Shown here one piece after another: positions 22,268-35,202 of a stretch of DNA of 64,000 nucleotides; position 1 is the stretch's first letter; each line of letters opens with the position of its first letter. Location: positions 54,659,904 to 54,723,903 of the forward strand of contig JBCFYV010000001.1 in assembly GCA_039000515.1 (NCBI GenBank). The letters are read 5' to 3'. Made by a program: the position numbers and the translations under genes. The notes under the pieces were generated by a model that saw only the letters and a list, made by a program, of their open reading frames with translations, was not told the origin of the DNA and searched no databases. This DNA comes from Timema cristinae. Lineage: Eukaryota > Arthropoda > Insecta > Phasmatodea > Timematidae.

Positions 22268-22439
22268 AGGGGGTTTAACACTATAAAGACTATAGACTGT
22301 TAAGACTATTAAGTCTAGACTGCTAATAAATTCATGTAATCACAGATATGTTGTCAAGCAAGACTATGAAGTCTTTCTTGACAACATATCTGTGATTACA
22401 TGAATTTATACGGCTCTTTACACTAGTGTTAAACCCCCT
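22268..22439. mobile_element. 172-bp hairpin MITE with TTAA target duplication (copy 2)
   Basis: Same element and insertion site as 3286-3457; TTAA at 22264-22267 and 22440-22443. The central stem is perfectly kept. Confidence 0.85.
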
Positions 22440-23892
22440 TTAACGCAGACATTAAACTCATCATATTCAACTTATTGACCTATGATCTATGTTATGTTAG
22501 ATATTTAAATTAAATTTTAATGTGTCCATATGTAATTAATTTTAATATATTTTGCATGTATTTTCTCATCTTTATCTCAAAGATGTGTTTTACAATCTAA
22601 CTAACTGCCTAAATCTATTTACTGTCAATGACCTTTAATTATTCCTTCAATTAAGTGCAATTTTATTAAACCTTGTCACAAATTTTTATCAAATTTTAGT
22701 ATAATTGTCTTTCATGTGATTTTTTAAATTTATTCTGTATCATGGATGACGAGTCCTTGACTATTTCATATGCCAAATGTTAACTTTTTAATATATTAGG
22801 ACTATGTCAATCCTCCTAATTGTATAACCATTTTGTTCTTTAATATTTATGAGTATATTTTTGGTATTCTTAATGAAGTGGTTATACAAGTTAATCGATT
22901 TTCCCTGACGTAAGGTTTATATCCTTAATAAATATTGTTATCTTCTTCAATTCATATTTATTTATTTTATTCCAAAACAAACAAAAAATCTTTTTCTATT
23001 TCTACTTATAATAAATTAACTCCTTTACTAACTTTTAATGTTTCATTGACTAGAGGTTTAACAATAATTCAACTGTTTTACAAGTAAGTTCCTTGAAAAT
23101 CTCATCTTATATTTATCCTTACTAACGTTGGAAACGAATATAATTAAAATTAGATAAGTAGATTGACTTCTATCGACTGAATAAAAATTCTATTTCTTCT
23201 CGATGCTGAGGTAAGAATGTTATCCCTAAAAACTAAAATTATGGAAACTAAACCTATTATAATTGATTTAAATTACTGGTTTATTTGTATATTTAACATG
23301 CGTTATTTAATCATAAAATAATTCCATCACTAGACTTAAAATAATATTTAATCTTAGGTTAGCCTACCTTATTTTAACATTCTGAAATCAACTCAAAAGC
23401 TTTTAATGGAAAAATAACCCACCTAGATATTTTAATGTAAGTTTTTTTGTATAATATTAATTCTTCAACCTAAACCAACCAACTTTAACAACTCTCTTGA
23501 AACACAAACCATAAAATCGACTATGTTAGCTAATATATTTTGTTTTAATCACTTAGAATCCCTTTAAACCTCTGTTCAGAGTAGTAATGGTATTCAGATA
23601 AGCGGTTAGCAAATCACCTCTGGAAAACCTTTTGTTTCGATTCCGTTTGAGATGTATTTTAATTTTTGGGTAGGGCATGTCTGATTTTGAGATAATTGGT
23701 CCCAATGAACTCACTAAAGCTAATAACGCGTGAAATTAATATCATTTTTAAAATAACTTAATAAACATTGGGTTATATTAGCCCATGACTTATCAAACAA
23801 TTTAACCAACAACCAGCCAAGACCTACTTTACCCTTGCACCAGAAATTAAACATCCGACTTTCAGGATAAGGCCAAGCCAATATGTTCAGGC

Positions 23893-24750
23893 AAAGAGTG
23901 TTTTGAGAGTTGAAGCTCCACTCTCTCTTCCCAGAATGTAGTATTAATAATAAAGAGTGTTTTAAGGGTACAAGCTCCACTCTCTCTCTCTTCCCAGAAT
24001 GTAGTATTAATAATAAAGAGTGTTTTGAGGGTTGAAGCTCCACTCTCTCTTCCCAGAATGTAGTATTAATAATAAAGAGTGTTTTGAGGGTACAAGCTCC
24101 ACTCTCTCTCTCTTCCCAGAATGTAGTATTAATAATAAAGAGTGTTTTGAGGGTTGAAGCTCCACTCTCTCTTCCCAGAATGTAGTATTAATAATAAAGA
24201 GTGTTTTGAGGGTTGAAGCTCCACTCTCTCTTCCCAGAATGTAGTATTAATAATAAAGAGTGTTTTAAGGGTTGAAGCTCCACTCTCTCTCTCTTCCCAG
24301 AATGTAGTATTAATAATAAAGAGTGTTTTGAGGGTTGAAGCTCCACTCTCTCTTCCCAGAATGTAGTATTAATAATAAAGAGTGTTTTGAGGGTTGAAGC
24401 TCCACTCTCTCTTCCCAGAATGTAGTATTAATAATAAAGAGTGTTTTGAGGGTACAAGCTCCACTCTCTCTCTCTTTCCCAGAATGTAGTATTAATAATA
24501 AATAGTGTCTTGAGAATAGAAGCTCCACTCTCTCTCTCTTCCCAGAATGTAATATTAATAATAAAGATTGTTTTGAGGGTTGAAACTCCACTCTCTCTTC
24601 CCAGAATGTAGTATTAATAATAAAGAGTGTTTTGAGGGTTGAAGCTCCACTCTCTCTCTCTTCCCAGAATGTAGTATTAATAATAAAGAGTGTTTTGAGG
24701 GTTGAAGCTCCACTCTCTTTCTTCCCAGAATGTAGTATTAATTATAAAGA
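23893..24750. repeat. 59-bp minisatellite, 14 units (copy 2)
   Basis: Same unit and flanks as 4911-7279 but only 14 units. A CAAGCTCC variant (GGTACAAGCTCC) is common here and absent from the copy 1 array as far as I can see. Confidence 0.95.
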
Positions 24751-25007
24751 CTTGTATCCATTCTCAGTATCTTGGCAAGTTACTTCATGTAATCTGATGA
24801 AAGTCATATCGGCCACAAACTCAATTCTGTTTTAAACATTTTAAATTGTTAAAGTTTCTATTGTTGAAACAACTCCTCATCTTCTCCTGTTGGGGGAGTT
24901 GATCATGAGCCACCAGAGGCTGGGCCTCTCCTTAGAATTAAATTAAATTTCTGGGTATAGCGCAAGTCCAAATAAATATAATGTTTATTTTATAGGTTTT
25001 TTTACCT

Positions 25008-25268
25008 CCATTATTGTTTTCAGTGTAAGGTCAGTTTTTATTCACGACAAATATTTTTAACGCCAGTTTGCTAGGCCTGTTGTCGCTTAATATACTTTAT
25101 ACCATAACTTAAGACTAGGACAGGCACAACATCCTGTCCCTAGTCACTAAATCATCAATGTGAAAGGGTAAACTCATACAAAGATAAATTTTTTGTTATG
25201 CCGGGAATCAAACCTGAAACTCTTAGGTCAGTAGGCAGATACACTACTGACTGAGATAAAGTTTCTGA
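25008..25268 (-). mobile_element. Degenerate SINE of a third family (copy 2)
   Basis: Counterpart of 7535-7806, with GTTTGATTCCCGGCAT-like head on the minus strand and the GTTTGCTAGGCCTGTTGTCG body block. Confidence 0.45.
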
Positions 25269-25415
25269 CCCTCTAAATTATAAATACGATCTTTTAATAA
25301 GCTAACGTTATTAAAAAAAATCGGCCATAGGAGTATAAGTCGAAATTACTTCTACCCCTACTTTTTTATTATTATGAACGTTTTGTTTGATTATCGTAAA
25401 ACTACTCTGATATAT

Positions 25416-25688
25416 TATTAGCACCGCGTCTTAATACCCGTTCGGGTTATATGCATTAACGCTAATATGTAATTCTAGGGTGATTGTGAGATGAAATGGA
25501 GGACCTACAGTTTAACGTGGAATCCGAACCACGGTGGAGGCCTGGCATTCCCCACATTCTCAAGATGTCTTGTCAGAGGTGAAGGAAGGGTTTGTAAATC
25601 AGATAAATTTGTGCCGGGACCGAGGATTGAATCCCCGCCGCCAGCACAGAAGTCTGACACCTTACCCCTAGACCACCAGGTAACCTCC
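25416..25688 (-). mobile_element. SINE family A, full length, present only in copy 2
   Basis: On the minus strand it starts GGTTACCTGGTGGTCTAGGG (A box), has B box GGATTCAATCCTCGGTCCCG, the family A body, and the tail ATAACCCGAACGGGTATTAA. It interrupts sequence that is continuous in copy 1 (7921-7945, ACTACTCTGTTATTTTTAAT). ACTCTG plus AT-rich bases is repeated on both sides (25404 and 25689) as the target duplication. It therefore inserted after the two copies diverged. Confidence 0.92.
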
Positions 25689-25733
25689 ACTCTGTTATTG
25701 TAAATAAATAACTCACTCTCATCAAACAGAATA

Positions 25734-26008
25734 TTTATTTATTTATTTATTTATTTATATTTAGCACCGCGTCTTACTACCAGTTCGGGTTATACGCTTT
25801 AAGTACTAATTACGCTAATGAATTAGGAATTGGGAATATTGAATTAGAGGAAGTAAACCCACATTTTCGTGGAGGGAGAGTGGAAAACCATTTAGGAAAA
25901 ACCACCCCAGTTCACCAGACCGAGATTCGAACCTCGATATCCCCGTCCTCAGCAGTCGAGCTCAACACAACAAGCGCGTTAGCCAATGATGCCATCGAGG
26001 CGGGTACA
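25734..26008 (-). mobile_element. SINE family B, full length (copy 2)
   Basis: Counterpart of 7969-8246 with longer (TATT)n tail; target duplication AAACAGAATA at 25724-25733 and a one-base variant at 26009-26018. Confidence 0.85.
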
Positions 26009-26072
26009 AAACACAATAAAATTATAATAATGATACATATATTTATCCATACATATATGTATATTTTATATA

Positions 26073-26645
26073 TGTTGCGGGTATGTGCGAAATCTGGATA
26101 ATGTCAAGTTCATCCATGAGATGTCAGCATTATCCAAGTGTAATGGATAGTCAGAAATAGAAATTAATGGATCTCATTTACGACCTTATCTGGATAATAT
26201 TGACACTATCCAGCAAGACTTGGATAACGTTGAATAATATTAGTAAAACCATGCATGTTTCAATAAGGACATTATTTTGAAACAATATTTGGAAATTGGA
26301 CAAAAATTGGATCGTAGCAGTGCATTAACATTTAAAATGCCCCATTTTATGCTTTCTTCCACTAACCTAACCTAATATAGCTTAAACCAGCCTAACTTAA
26401 ACTGATCTAACATAGTCTAACCTTGCCTATCTTAACCTAACTTAGCCTAGCCTAACCTAACCAACCCAGACTCATCCAAAGGAGTTGCCACTATCCAAGA
26501 GCGGGTGGAGAATATCAATATTATCTGGATAAACTTTAAAGAATTTTATTCAATCACCTCTCATTCAATATTATCTACGTATTTTGGATAACGTCAACAT
26601 TATCTGGATAATATTGACTGTATCCAGGTTTGGACTTTACCCGTA

Positions 26646-26648
<3 letters not shown>
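26073..26648. mobile_element. 576-bp TA-flanked palindromic element (copy 2)
   Basis: Same length and ends as 8311-8886, including the CCTAA-like stretch at 26362-26466. Confidence 0.6.
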
Positions 26649-26686
<38 letters not shown>

Positions 26687-28118
26687 ATATAAATGTGTAT
26701 ACATACACATATATTTATTCGTTTTACGCTCACCAGACCATGGCTTGATGAGGACACTTCCTTTTAAGGACCTCTGAGATAAATAGGTATTACATAGAGA
26801 AAAAAACTTTAAGGACTAAGCATTAAAAATATCTGGATTATCACAACCTACCTTCCTGAAGATAATATGTCAAGTTACACAACAAAACAGAGAATAAACA
26901 CTCTTGGCACCATAATGTTATGGTACTAATAATATTCATACATATTATTTGGAGATTTAAAAATATGTCAGCTTCGTTGGCGCTAAACAAATTTTAGATT
27001 TCTATTTGATATTATTAATTACATATATGAACAAATCTATTTTCATACCTTGTGACCATTAATCGACAATTTTCTTGAATACTGTCTGCCACACTCTAAT
27101 ACATCCAACACAGGACAGAAATTATATAGACTGACTACGTGACTTAGTCACCAACGAGTCATACTATCTAACATGAAGCTCCCATTAGCTATGCACCACC
27201 TGCTAAGATTATCAATAGTCATACTTCAATCCACCTCTTAGCAAACCTAAAGCCCATTTTCAAGTCTTCAAGTCAGTGAGGGGACTGATAAGAAAAGAAT
27301 ATCATTGGTAGCAAAGTGAAGAAGGCACAAGTATTTTAATGTTTCTTTTACTCTCTCGTGCAATCGTAAATATTTTTTACCTCAAGATTGTTTTGAAAAA
27401 AAAAAGTGTAAGTTATTACCATTCTGCTTGGACCTATGTCTTTATGTCTGTTTGTATCGAGGCTACGGCTTAAATGGTTTATAGATTTTGTTTCAAATTG
27501 TTATTAAGATATTCTATAAATTGAAAAATGACTCTTGGACTCAGGAATCGATTATTGTTAAGATGTTAAATAGTGATGCCTCAAGGTGAAATTATGATTT
27601 TGAGTCTATTCCTAAAATAAATTGGTATTATAATAACGATTATTCTTCAAGAGCTCGAAATTTATAGGAAATTATTACACTATTTTTTTTTTTTGCTAAA
27701 AAATTAATATCTGAAGAGTGTTTAGTTAGATTACCAAAAAAGTATAGAATATGTTTGTTTTTCTGAAGGAAACTTTTGAAAATACCTATTCAGGCACCTC
27801 TTTTATTATTATTGTTGTTATTTTTCCTCATAAATCAAGCTTATTTGATCACCTATCGTAATGTTGAAAGGTGTTGTAGATCTACATAAATCATCTGTTG
27901 TTTTGAGAAGAGGGGTTTTATTTCTAAATTTAGTTTGTGGCAAAAAGTAGTTTAAGGATATCGACATGTTCATTTGGGACTAAAACCTTAAATTATAAGT
28001 TTTATCATTTTATAAATTTAATGGAATAGTGAAATGATCGAATTTTAAACATCATTTAACGGGAAACGTCACAGTTATGAGTTGAAATTAAAAAATTGTT
28101 ATTATTATTATTATCATC

Positions 28119-28308
28119 AGCACCGCGTCTTACTAACCGTTCGGGTTATACGCACTTACGCTAATGTGTAATGGTAGGGTGATTGTGAGATGAAATGGAG
28201 GACCTACAGTTTAACGTGGAATCCGAACCACGGTGGAGGCCTGGCATTCCCCACATTCACAAGATGTCTTGTCAGAGGTGAAGGAAGGGTTTGGTAATCA
28301 GATAAAAA
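28119..28308 (-). mobile_element. SINE family A, 5'-truncated (copy 2)
   Basis: Counterpart of 10421-10610, with a short TTA tail of about five units at 28099-28118. Confidence 0.85.
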
Positions 28309-28389
28309 ATTGTTAAACACATATAATAAAATATAATCTTTCTTTCCTCTATCAAATATTCATCTTTACTCTAGATAAACCTTTTGGGA

Positions 28390-28775
28390 GAGAATTATTG
28401 TGACCGTCAAAAAATCGAATTTAAAATTATTATCAATGTCGATGTTTCATAACCACCCGAAACAAAAAATGTGGTTTTCGTGACGCAATCTGTGTGTGTG
28501 TGTGTGTTTGTGTTTGTACCTCAGCCTACAGATGAAACCATTAAACCAATCTTGCTAAAACTTAGTATCTAGGGTTTTGTTAACTTTCCCAAAGAAGTAT
28601 TTAGATATTGATGCAGAGCCCTAAAATGAAGGATAGTGTAAACTACTGAAGGGCAAAAAAAAAAAAAAAATTTGACTTTTTCAAAATCCATAATAATGAT
28701 TTTGATTAAATTTCGTACTTAGGTACTGTTTAACATTATAAGCAAAATACAGATTCTTATTTTACCATGAAAATG
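28390..28775 (-). repeat. Dispersed repeat family R (copy 2)
   Basis: Counterpart of 10688-11075 with a shorter A run (about 28656-28671) and a longer GT run. Confidence 0.7.
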
Positions 28776-29309
28776 ACTTTAAAAGTATTTGATAAAAATT
28801 GAAATTTCCTTTTTTGATAATTTTGATTATGTGGAATAAGAGTGGGAAACCAATTTGAAAAAAACACCTCAGTACACCTGACCAAGGTTTGAACCTTGAT
28901 CTCCCCATATTCAGCATTTTTGTCAACTGCAAGAGTAACGCCTTAGACTATGCGGCCCCTGAAGCTGGTTAGACTGACTATTGTATAACTAGAAAAAGGA
29001 TTGAGCGTGGAGTTTTCCATCACAATACTCTCTCCCTCCTTGTTCAGCAGGTAGATCAGGTCAAATGTGTGACACGGGGAGGATGAAAAGGGGAGCGTGT
29101 TTGGAAGGAAAATTATTTTGTTATTTTGATAAAAAATGAAATTTTAAATTAAACTTGTTAAGTAACGATTTTCCATGTGGGTTTTATTACATAATGTTCT
29201 TTTATTGAACATAAAAATAAAGTTACGTGTATATAAATTAGTTATAAACTTGTATTATATGTTGACAATAAATTAACAACTATAATACTAATAGGTAGAT
29301 TACATCTCT

Positions 29310-29468
29310 TCCGGTGGCGTAGTTAACAACAAGCTAGTGTTGAGCTGGATTGCATAAGATGAGGAAGTCGAGGTTCGAATCTCGCTCGCGTAAACTGTTT
29401 TTTTTTCCTAAGTGGCTTTCCTTCCTCCCGCTACGCAAATATAAATTATTATTATTATTATTGTTATT

Positions 29469-29499
<31 letters not shown>

Positions 29500-29755
29500 T
29501 TAGCACTGCGTCTTACTACCCGTTCGGGTTATACGCACTTACTCTAATGTGTAATGTTAGGGTGATTGTGAGATGAAATGGAGGACCTACAGTTTAACGG
29601 GGATCCGAACCACGGTGGAGGCCTGGTTTTCCTCACATTCACAAGCAAATATAAGTTAACTTCCTCTATATTCAACCTTCTCAATTACCAACCCATTAGT
29701 GTAATTAGTACTTAAGCGTAAATTCCGAATGGGTAGTAAGACGTGGTGCTAAGTA
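29310..29755 (+). mobile_element. SINE family B with nested family A SINE (copy 2)
   Basis: Counterpart of 11619-12075. The nested minus-strand family A element is 29445-29644, with GCAAATATAA at 29435-29444 and 29645-29654. Confidence 0.85.
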
Positions 29756-32700
29756 TTATTATTACTAATAGTTACAGTTGTAAGATGTGATATGTATTAC
29801 TAAAATAATTAAAAATTGTATGGTGTCAAATACATCATAAAAATATTTCTTTTAAAATTTTATTATTTGGGTAGTAAATTTGTTGAGAATTTATATTATA
29901 TCTGTATATCCCTTTAAATTGGTCACGTTCTCATTATTTGCGTGGAAGAGATTTTTCTGCCATATTTATTACTCTTCTAGTTTCGGTTCACGCGCCGTCA
30001 TTTCGACATCACATGGACTAGAATAAAAATTTTAAAAATAGCCTGAAGTATAACCTTAAACCATCTAAATATCAAACTTGAACTAAATTACTGAGTTTCG
30101 GGAGATAGACAGAGAGATGAACAGACATAATAGCCAGATCGCCATTTTGGGGGTTGAAGGAACAGATAACGGTATTATTCATCATAATAGCGATATTCAA
30201 AATGTTTATGATTACAATAATTTATCTTTATGATAAATTAAAAATAAATGTAGTAATAGGTTATTATAGAAAAATAGAACCTTTTCAAATTTTGCATTGT
30301 GAATTTTCGTAGAATTTAACTATAGGGGATCTCCATATTATTTTCCATAGTTATTTCATTAAAAACTTAGTTCAATCAACGTTTACAATAAAATATGTTT
30401 CCCCACTTCACAAGGTTTTAAAAATATATATAATTAAAACACAAAATGTTCTCAAAACATCTGCAGCTATGCACAAAAATATGATTGGATGCTTTAGGCT
30501 ACTCTGTTAATTGAAAGTTATGTTCGTTGGCAATTTTGTAATTGAGGGTAAATAGTCTGAAAACCTATGCAAATATAGTCATGTGGAATAATTAATTTTA
30601 AAAAATGCTTTAGGCCAATTTTGATTTTAAAAAAATAAATAAAGAAATTGTGTAATTATTTTGTGTCTGTACCTTTGGAGACGAGATTGTAGCTACGAGT
30701 ATTACCTGTGAGCGTTAATTTTGTCAAATTTGTAACCACTGCAAATTCCCACGTGATATTCTATTAGAGAACTGAAATACTAGAATAATTATTTGTCCTT
30801 GCCCTAATATATAAATAAATATGTGAAAACGAATTATTTCAATTGTAACAATACAGCACCACAAATCTATATAACAAATTATACTAACACATACCATCAG
30901 TTGGAACTAACTTGCCACAAATGACGTCACGACTACAGTTGTATACCGGCTTCTTCAATCACAGGAGTAACTCTAGTAGTATTATGGTTTAAATAAAACT
31001 TTTATAAAATGCAAACATGATTTTTTGTGGTCAATAATGAAACCATTTTACTTTATTAACTGTGATATTTTTTAAGTACTGATTATATCTACAAAAAGTG
31101 ACAACTGAAGATTACATAGTTCGTTAAGTCACGAAAACAGCGATGTATGATTTTATGAATTATTTTTTAACTTTGACATATTTTACTGTGAGATATGTAT
31201 CTAGTTTGGTCCTCATGTGTGTATTTGTCGTTCTGATGTCACAGAACGTTGCACAGGGAACACTTATGTAGGTTGTCTACACGTCGTACCCACAATTATA
31301 TCACGTGATGATAGTTATTATGACGTTGGGGAGATAGGAGTGATCTTAAATCTAATTTGAACCTAATTACATAAACTCTGGTAAACGTTGGGATAGTTTC
31401 CTTTTCGAGAAAAATACCTATGTTTCTGTCGGGAATTGAACCCGGAACTTCTAGATTAGCATTCAGAGGCACTGATTAATAGACATAGAGGCCGGTCACC
31501 AATTATGATGAATTTAAAATATAATATAACGTGAATATATTAATATAAAATAATATAAAGGAAAACTTTATTTTAAATTAAATCTAATTAAATGTAGTAT
31601 TTGTTGATATCCTTGTGGCTGACATCCTTCTTTACTAGACAAGCAGGACCTCTTAATTGGCTACTTGCAAATAAAATAAATGTTATCATCTTGTATCCAT
31701 ATAAATTATTTTCGTTGATTAGCTGTGAAACAACATAACTTTTTATGTTAAAAATATACATTCATAATAGTGTTTTCGATTCATTTCAGAAATGTTTAGA
31801 AAATACAACTAGATACCGAGTCCTTTCCCTTCTCCTCCCACACCACCAAAACAATGGTATAAATAACATTTAGGTAGGGAAAAACAGAAAAAACATATAG
31901 AAACACTGAGAGAAATATTTTCAAAAATAAACGTTAGCTCAGCTCAGCGGGCGATGGGCTAACTTACGTTGAAGCCAGTAAAGCTAAAAATATACATAAT
32001 AATCATTATTAGCGTCACTCTTTCCCCATTTATATATTTCTTTACTCGATGGGGGCAGTTTCGTTCGGGTTGGAGAGGCCGATATTAAAGAGAAGGGGGA
32101 AACGGAGGGCCCCCCATGGCATTTCGTAACTCATCGTCCTCCGACATGCCACCATGCAGTTACTCGTTGGGGTTCACCTTCTGCCTTACATGTAATTCCG
32201 TAGTTTTGTCCCCGTGATATGTTTTTTTTATGTCTATTTAAATGTCTCGTTTTGGGGTTGGTGTATCGTTTAGGGAGTAGCATTAAAGGTGGGGGTGACT
32301 AAAAACATTATGAAGCCAACAAGGTTTTGTTTCTAAAGAAAACTTTTTGGTTCACAGTGTTTCTAAAATATAACAATTGGGTTATTACTGGTTATTTTTG
32401 TTTCAGATATAATTTGATGGCAGAAAACTCATTGTTTTGATTGAAGCTATATCACATTACACCTTGAAGGGGCACCTCTATAGATATGTAATTATATAAG
32501 TTTTGGGACTAAATATATAAATAATTTGAGGCAATACAAACTGGGTTTCAAGACTAGTCATTTGTTCTACTTCGAAGTGGATCAAAATTTGTTATGAAAG
32601 CAGAAGTGTATCTTATCAACACAAAGTGGTTTGGAACCCAAAATATTTGTGTTAACTAAACATGTTTTGACTCAGTGCCTTTTTTTTGCTTATAGATAAA

Positions 32701-32941
32701 ATTTTGATTTACTTGAAAATGAAAACAAATCACTGGCCTTACAAATTGTTCCAGTCATATCTTTCTGTTTTGTCTTCATTTCTTTCAATCCCTTGAATTT
32801 TTTTAATTGCATCTTTGCTAAGGTGTTCCTTCAAGGAATGATTATAATACACAGGATGTATAGCTTCAATTAATATAATGTGTTTTTTTTAGCTCCAATT
32901 ACACCTCTAACGAAAATAATTAGCAATAAAGATCAGAATAC

Positions 32942-33194
32942 TAATATATATATAGCATCGCATATTACTACCCGTTCGGGTTATACGTTTTAAGTACTAA
33001 TTACGCTAATGGATTATGAATTTGGAAGGTTGAATTAGAGGAAGTGAACCCGCTTTTGCGTTTAGGGAGAGTGGAAAACCATTTAGGAAAAACCACCCCC
33101 AGTTCACCCGACCGAGATTCGAACCTCGATCTCCCCGTCCTCAGCAGTCGAGCTCAACACAAGCGCGTTATCTAACTACGCCACCGAGGTGGGT
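32942..33194 (-). mobile_element. SINE family B, full length (copy 2)
   Basis: Counterpart of 15272-15527; the flanking ATCAGAA duplication persists. Confidence 0.85.
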
Positions 33195-33720
33195 ATCAGA
33201 ACACTTGAGACTGCGATTTTAAAACTAAAAATCAATGGGATACACATGAGTGACAGAAAAGAAGATTGGTGTATTGGCAGAAATATGTTTTCACTTAAGA
33301 AAAGAGATCATACTATGGCATTGTGGATGAATAGATACTTTTAATTATAGTTGAAATAATGTTTCCTTTTAGAATGATTTTTGTCTAGTTACATTTTGAA
33401 TTTAACCAAACAATAATTATAAAAAAAGAGACTAGTCATCACCAAACAGAAAAGCTTTCACTTCAGATTGTTTTAATAGCTGGTGTGTGCCCAGCCTGAG
33501 CGAATGTATAAAGGTTATGTCAGCTCACCCTCAGAAAAAACTCATCTGTAAGATCAAAACTATAAATTGATAGTCTACATCTATGCGTCAAACCTTCAGT
33601 TGTATTTAATATTGGTATATGTTGCTCATATCCAACCATTCAAAACAAGCTTGGATATATATTGATATTTGTTTCTGTTTTGCATTTATATATGTATACA
33701 TATTTATATATATAAATTTA

Positions 33721-33752
<32 letters not shown>

Positions 33753-33962
33753 ACTGTACGATTGCACTATAATATAAACTAAAACTTGGAGTGTATATAG
33801 ATTCATTATCGTACATACTCATAATGATGTAGATTAAGAAGATATGTAGAAATATCCGACATATTGAAGGAATGTGTAAAAATCGGTATTGTGTTGGCTT
33901 ATATTTTTACAGTCCAGTTTTAATATGAAGAACCTTATTAAGAAGATAGAAAAATTAGTATA

Positions 33963-34255
33963 TCTACGTAAACTCCAAGTCATGACGAAACCTAGCTGTT
34001 ACTTTTGATATTTATTTTCAATACCTATAAAATTAAAATAATAATATAATAAAAGTCATCAATTTTGGCAGCAAAATAATATATTTTTATATACTAAAAA
34101 ATAATTCCTATGAAAATCTATTTAACCCAATGTGCTGTATTGAAGATTGTATTATTTTAAATGCTAGAGGTTCTTTTTACAACTAAATTCATTGCGATTG
34201 GGCTGAGCCTTAGTAGAATATACGGTGATTGTTTATCACCCACCAATTTTCATAC

Positions 34256-34324
<69 letters not shown>

Positions 34325-34377
34325 GCTATGAGTAAAATAAATGGTATTTGATTTTCGCTAATTTAAGATTTTGTGCT
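33963..34377. other. Unique tract with a (TTA)n microsatellite
   Basis: Contains about 22 ATT units at 34254-34321 with no SINE body attached. The rest is AT-rich with no recognised feature. Confidence 0.6.
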
Positions 34378-34390
34378 TAATAGCTTATTA

Positions 34391-34666
34391 TTATTATTAG
34401 CACCGCGTCTTACTACCCGTTCGGGTTATACGCACTTACGCTAATGTGTAATGGTAGGATGATTGTGAGATGAAATGAAGGACCTACAGTTTAACGTGGA
34501 ATCCGACCCACGGTGGAGACCTGGCATTCCCCACATTCACAAGATGTCTTGTCAGAGGTGAAGGAAGGGTTTGGTAATCAGATAAATATGTGCCGGGACC
34601 GAGGATTGAACCCTGGCTGCCAGCACAGAAGTCTGACACCTTACCCCTAGACCGCCAGGTCACCAG
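34391..34666 (-). mobile_element. SINE family A, full length
   Basis: Minus strand: head GGTGACCTGGCGGTCTAGGG with A box, B box GGTTCAATCCTCGGTCCCGG, family A body, and the tail ending in TAGTAAGACGCGGTGCTAAT. Perfect 13-bp target duplication TAATAGCTTATTA at 34378-34390 and 34667-34679. Confidence 0.95.
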
Positions 34667-34822
34667 TAATAGCTTATTAACTTGTAACATCCCATAAACT
34701 ATAAATTCACTTAACTGCTTAAGTAGTCGAATGGTATATGGCTATACAATAGAATGCACTTCAGTTGACAGAAACATCGGGTTTAGACTCCTGGTCAGCC
34801 GTTCTGATGGTGGTTTTTCGTA

Positions 34823-34867
<45 letters not shown>

Positions 34868-34871
<4 letters not shown>

Positions 34872-34886
34872 TAAAAGGAAAGTTAG

Positions 34887-34888
<2 letters not shown>
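34868..34888. repeat. 21-bp inverted repeat arm flanking the transposon
   Basis: TGCGTAAAAGGAAAGTTAGT plus A is the exact reverse complement of 37960-37980. The right arm belongs to the SINE body; the left arm lies between two (TA)n tracts (34826-34867 and 34887-34930), so it looks like a local inverted duplication at a TA repeat. Confidence 0.85.
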
Positions 34889-34926
<38 letters not shown>

Positions 34927-35202
34927 ATATTAGGGTGTCCCAAGATACAAGGTAAAAAAATTTTTTTGCAAAGTTGAATACGCATACCCTCTATTTTTTT
35001 TCTATTTCACCTCAGTAACTTAAATAAAAAGTATTATTGCAATAAGATAACGGTAACCCGTGCCGACTTTACTTCAAACTTGAACGTGAGATCTTGTACG
35101 GGGAATACCATGGAAAGATTGTAAAATGTATGTTTCTTTGGTACATAAGACACCATTTTAATCAAAGCAGATATTTATTAACATATTACAGTAAAAGAAA
35201 CA

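Larger units (their letters stand above)
18747..33962. repeat. Copy 2 of the ~16-kb duplicated segment
   Basis: Same order and orientation of elements as 1-16317. Relative to copy 1 it has five more 15-residue protein repeats, about 25 fewer 59-bp minisatellite units, shorter (TA)n and (TTA)n tracts, an extra SINE at 25416-25688, and one fewer GCTCA unit near 31940. Similarity to copy 1 stops at about 33962. Copy 2 then continues into sequence that copy 1 lacks because copy 1 ends at the assembly gap. Confidence 0.95.
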
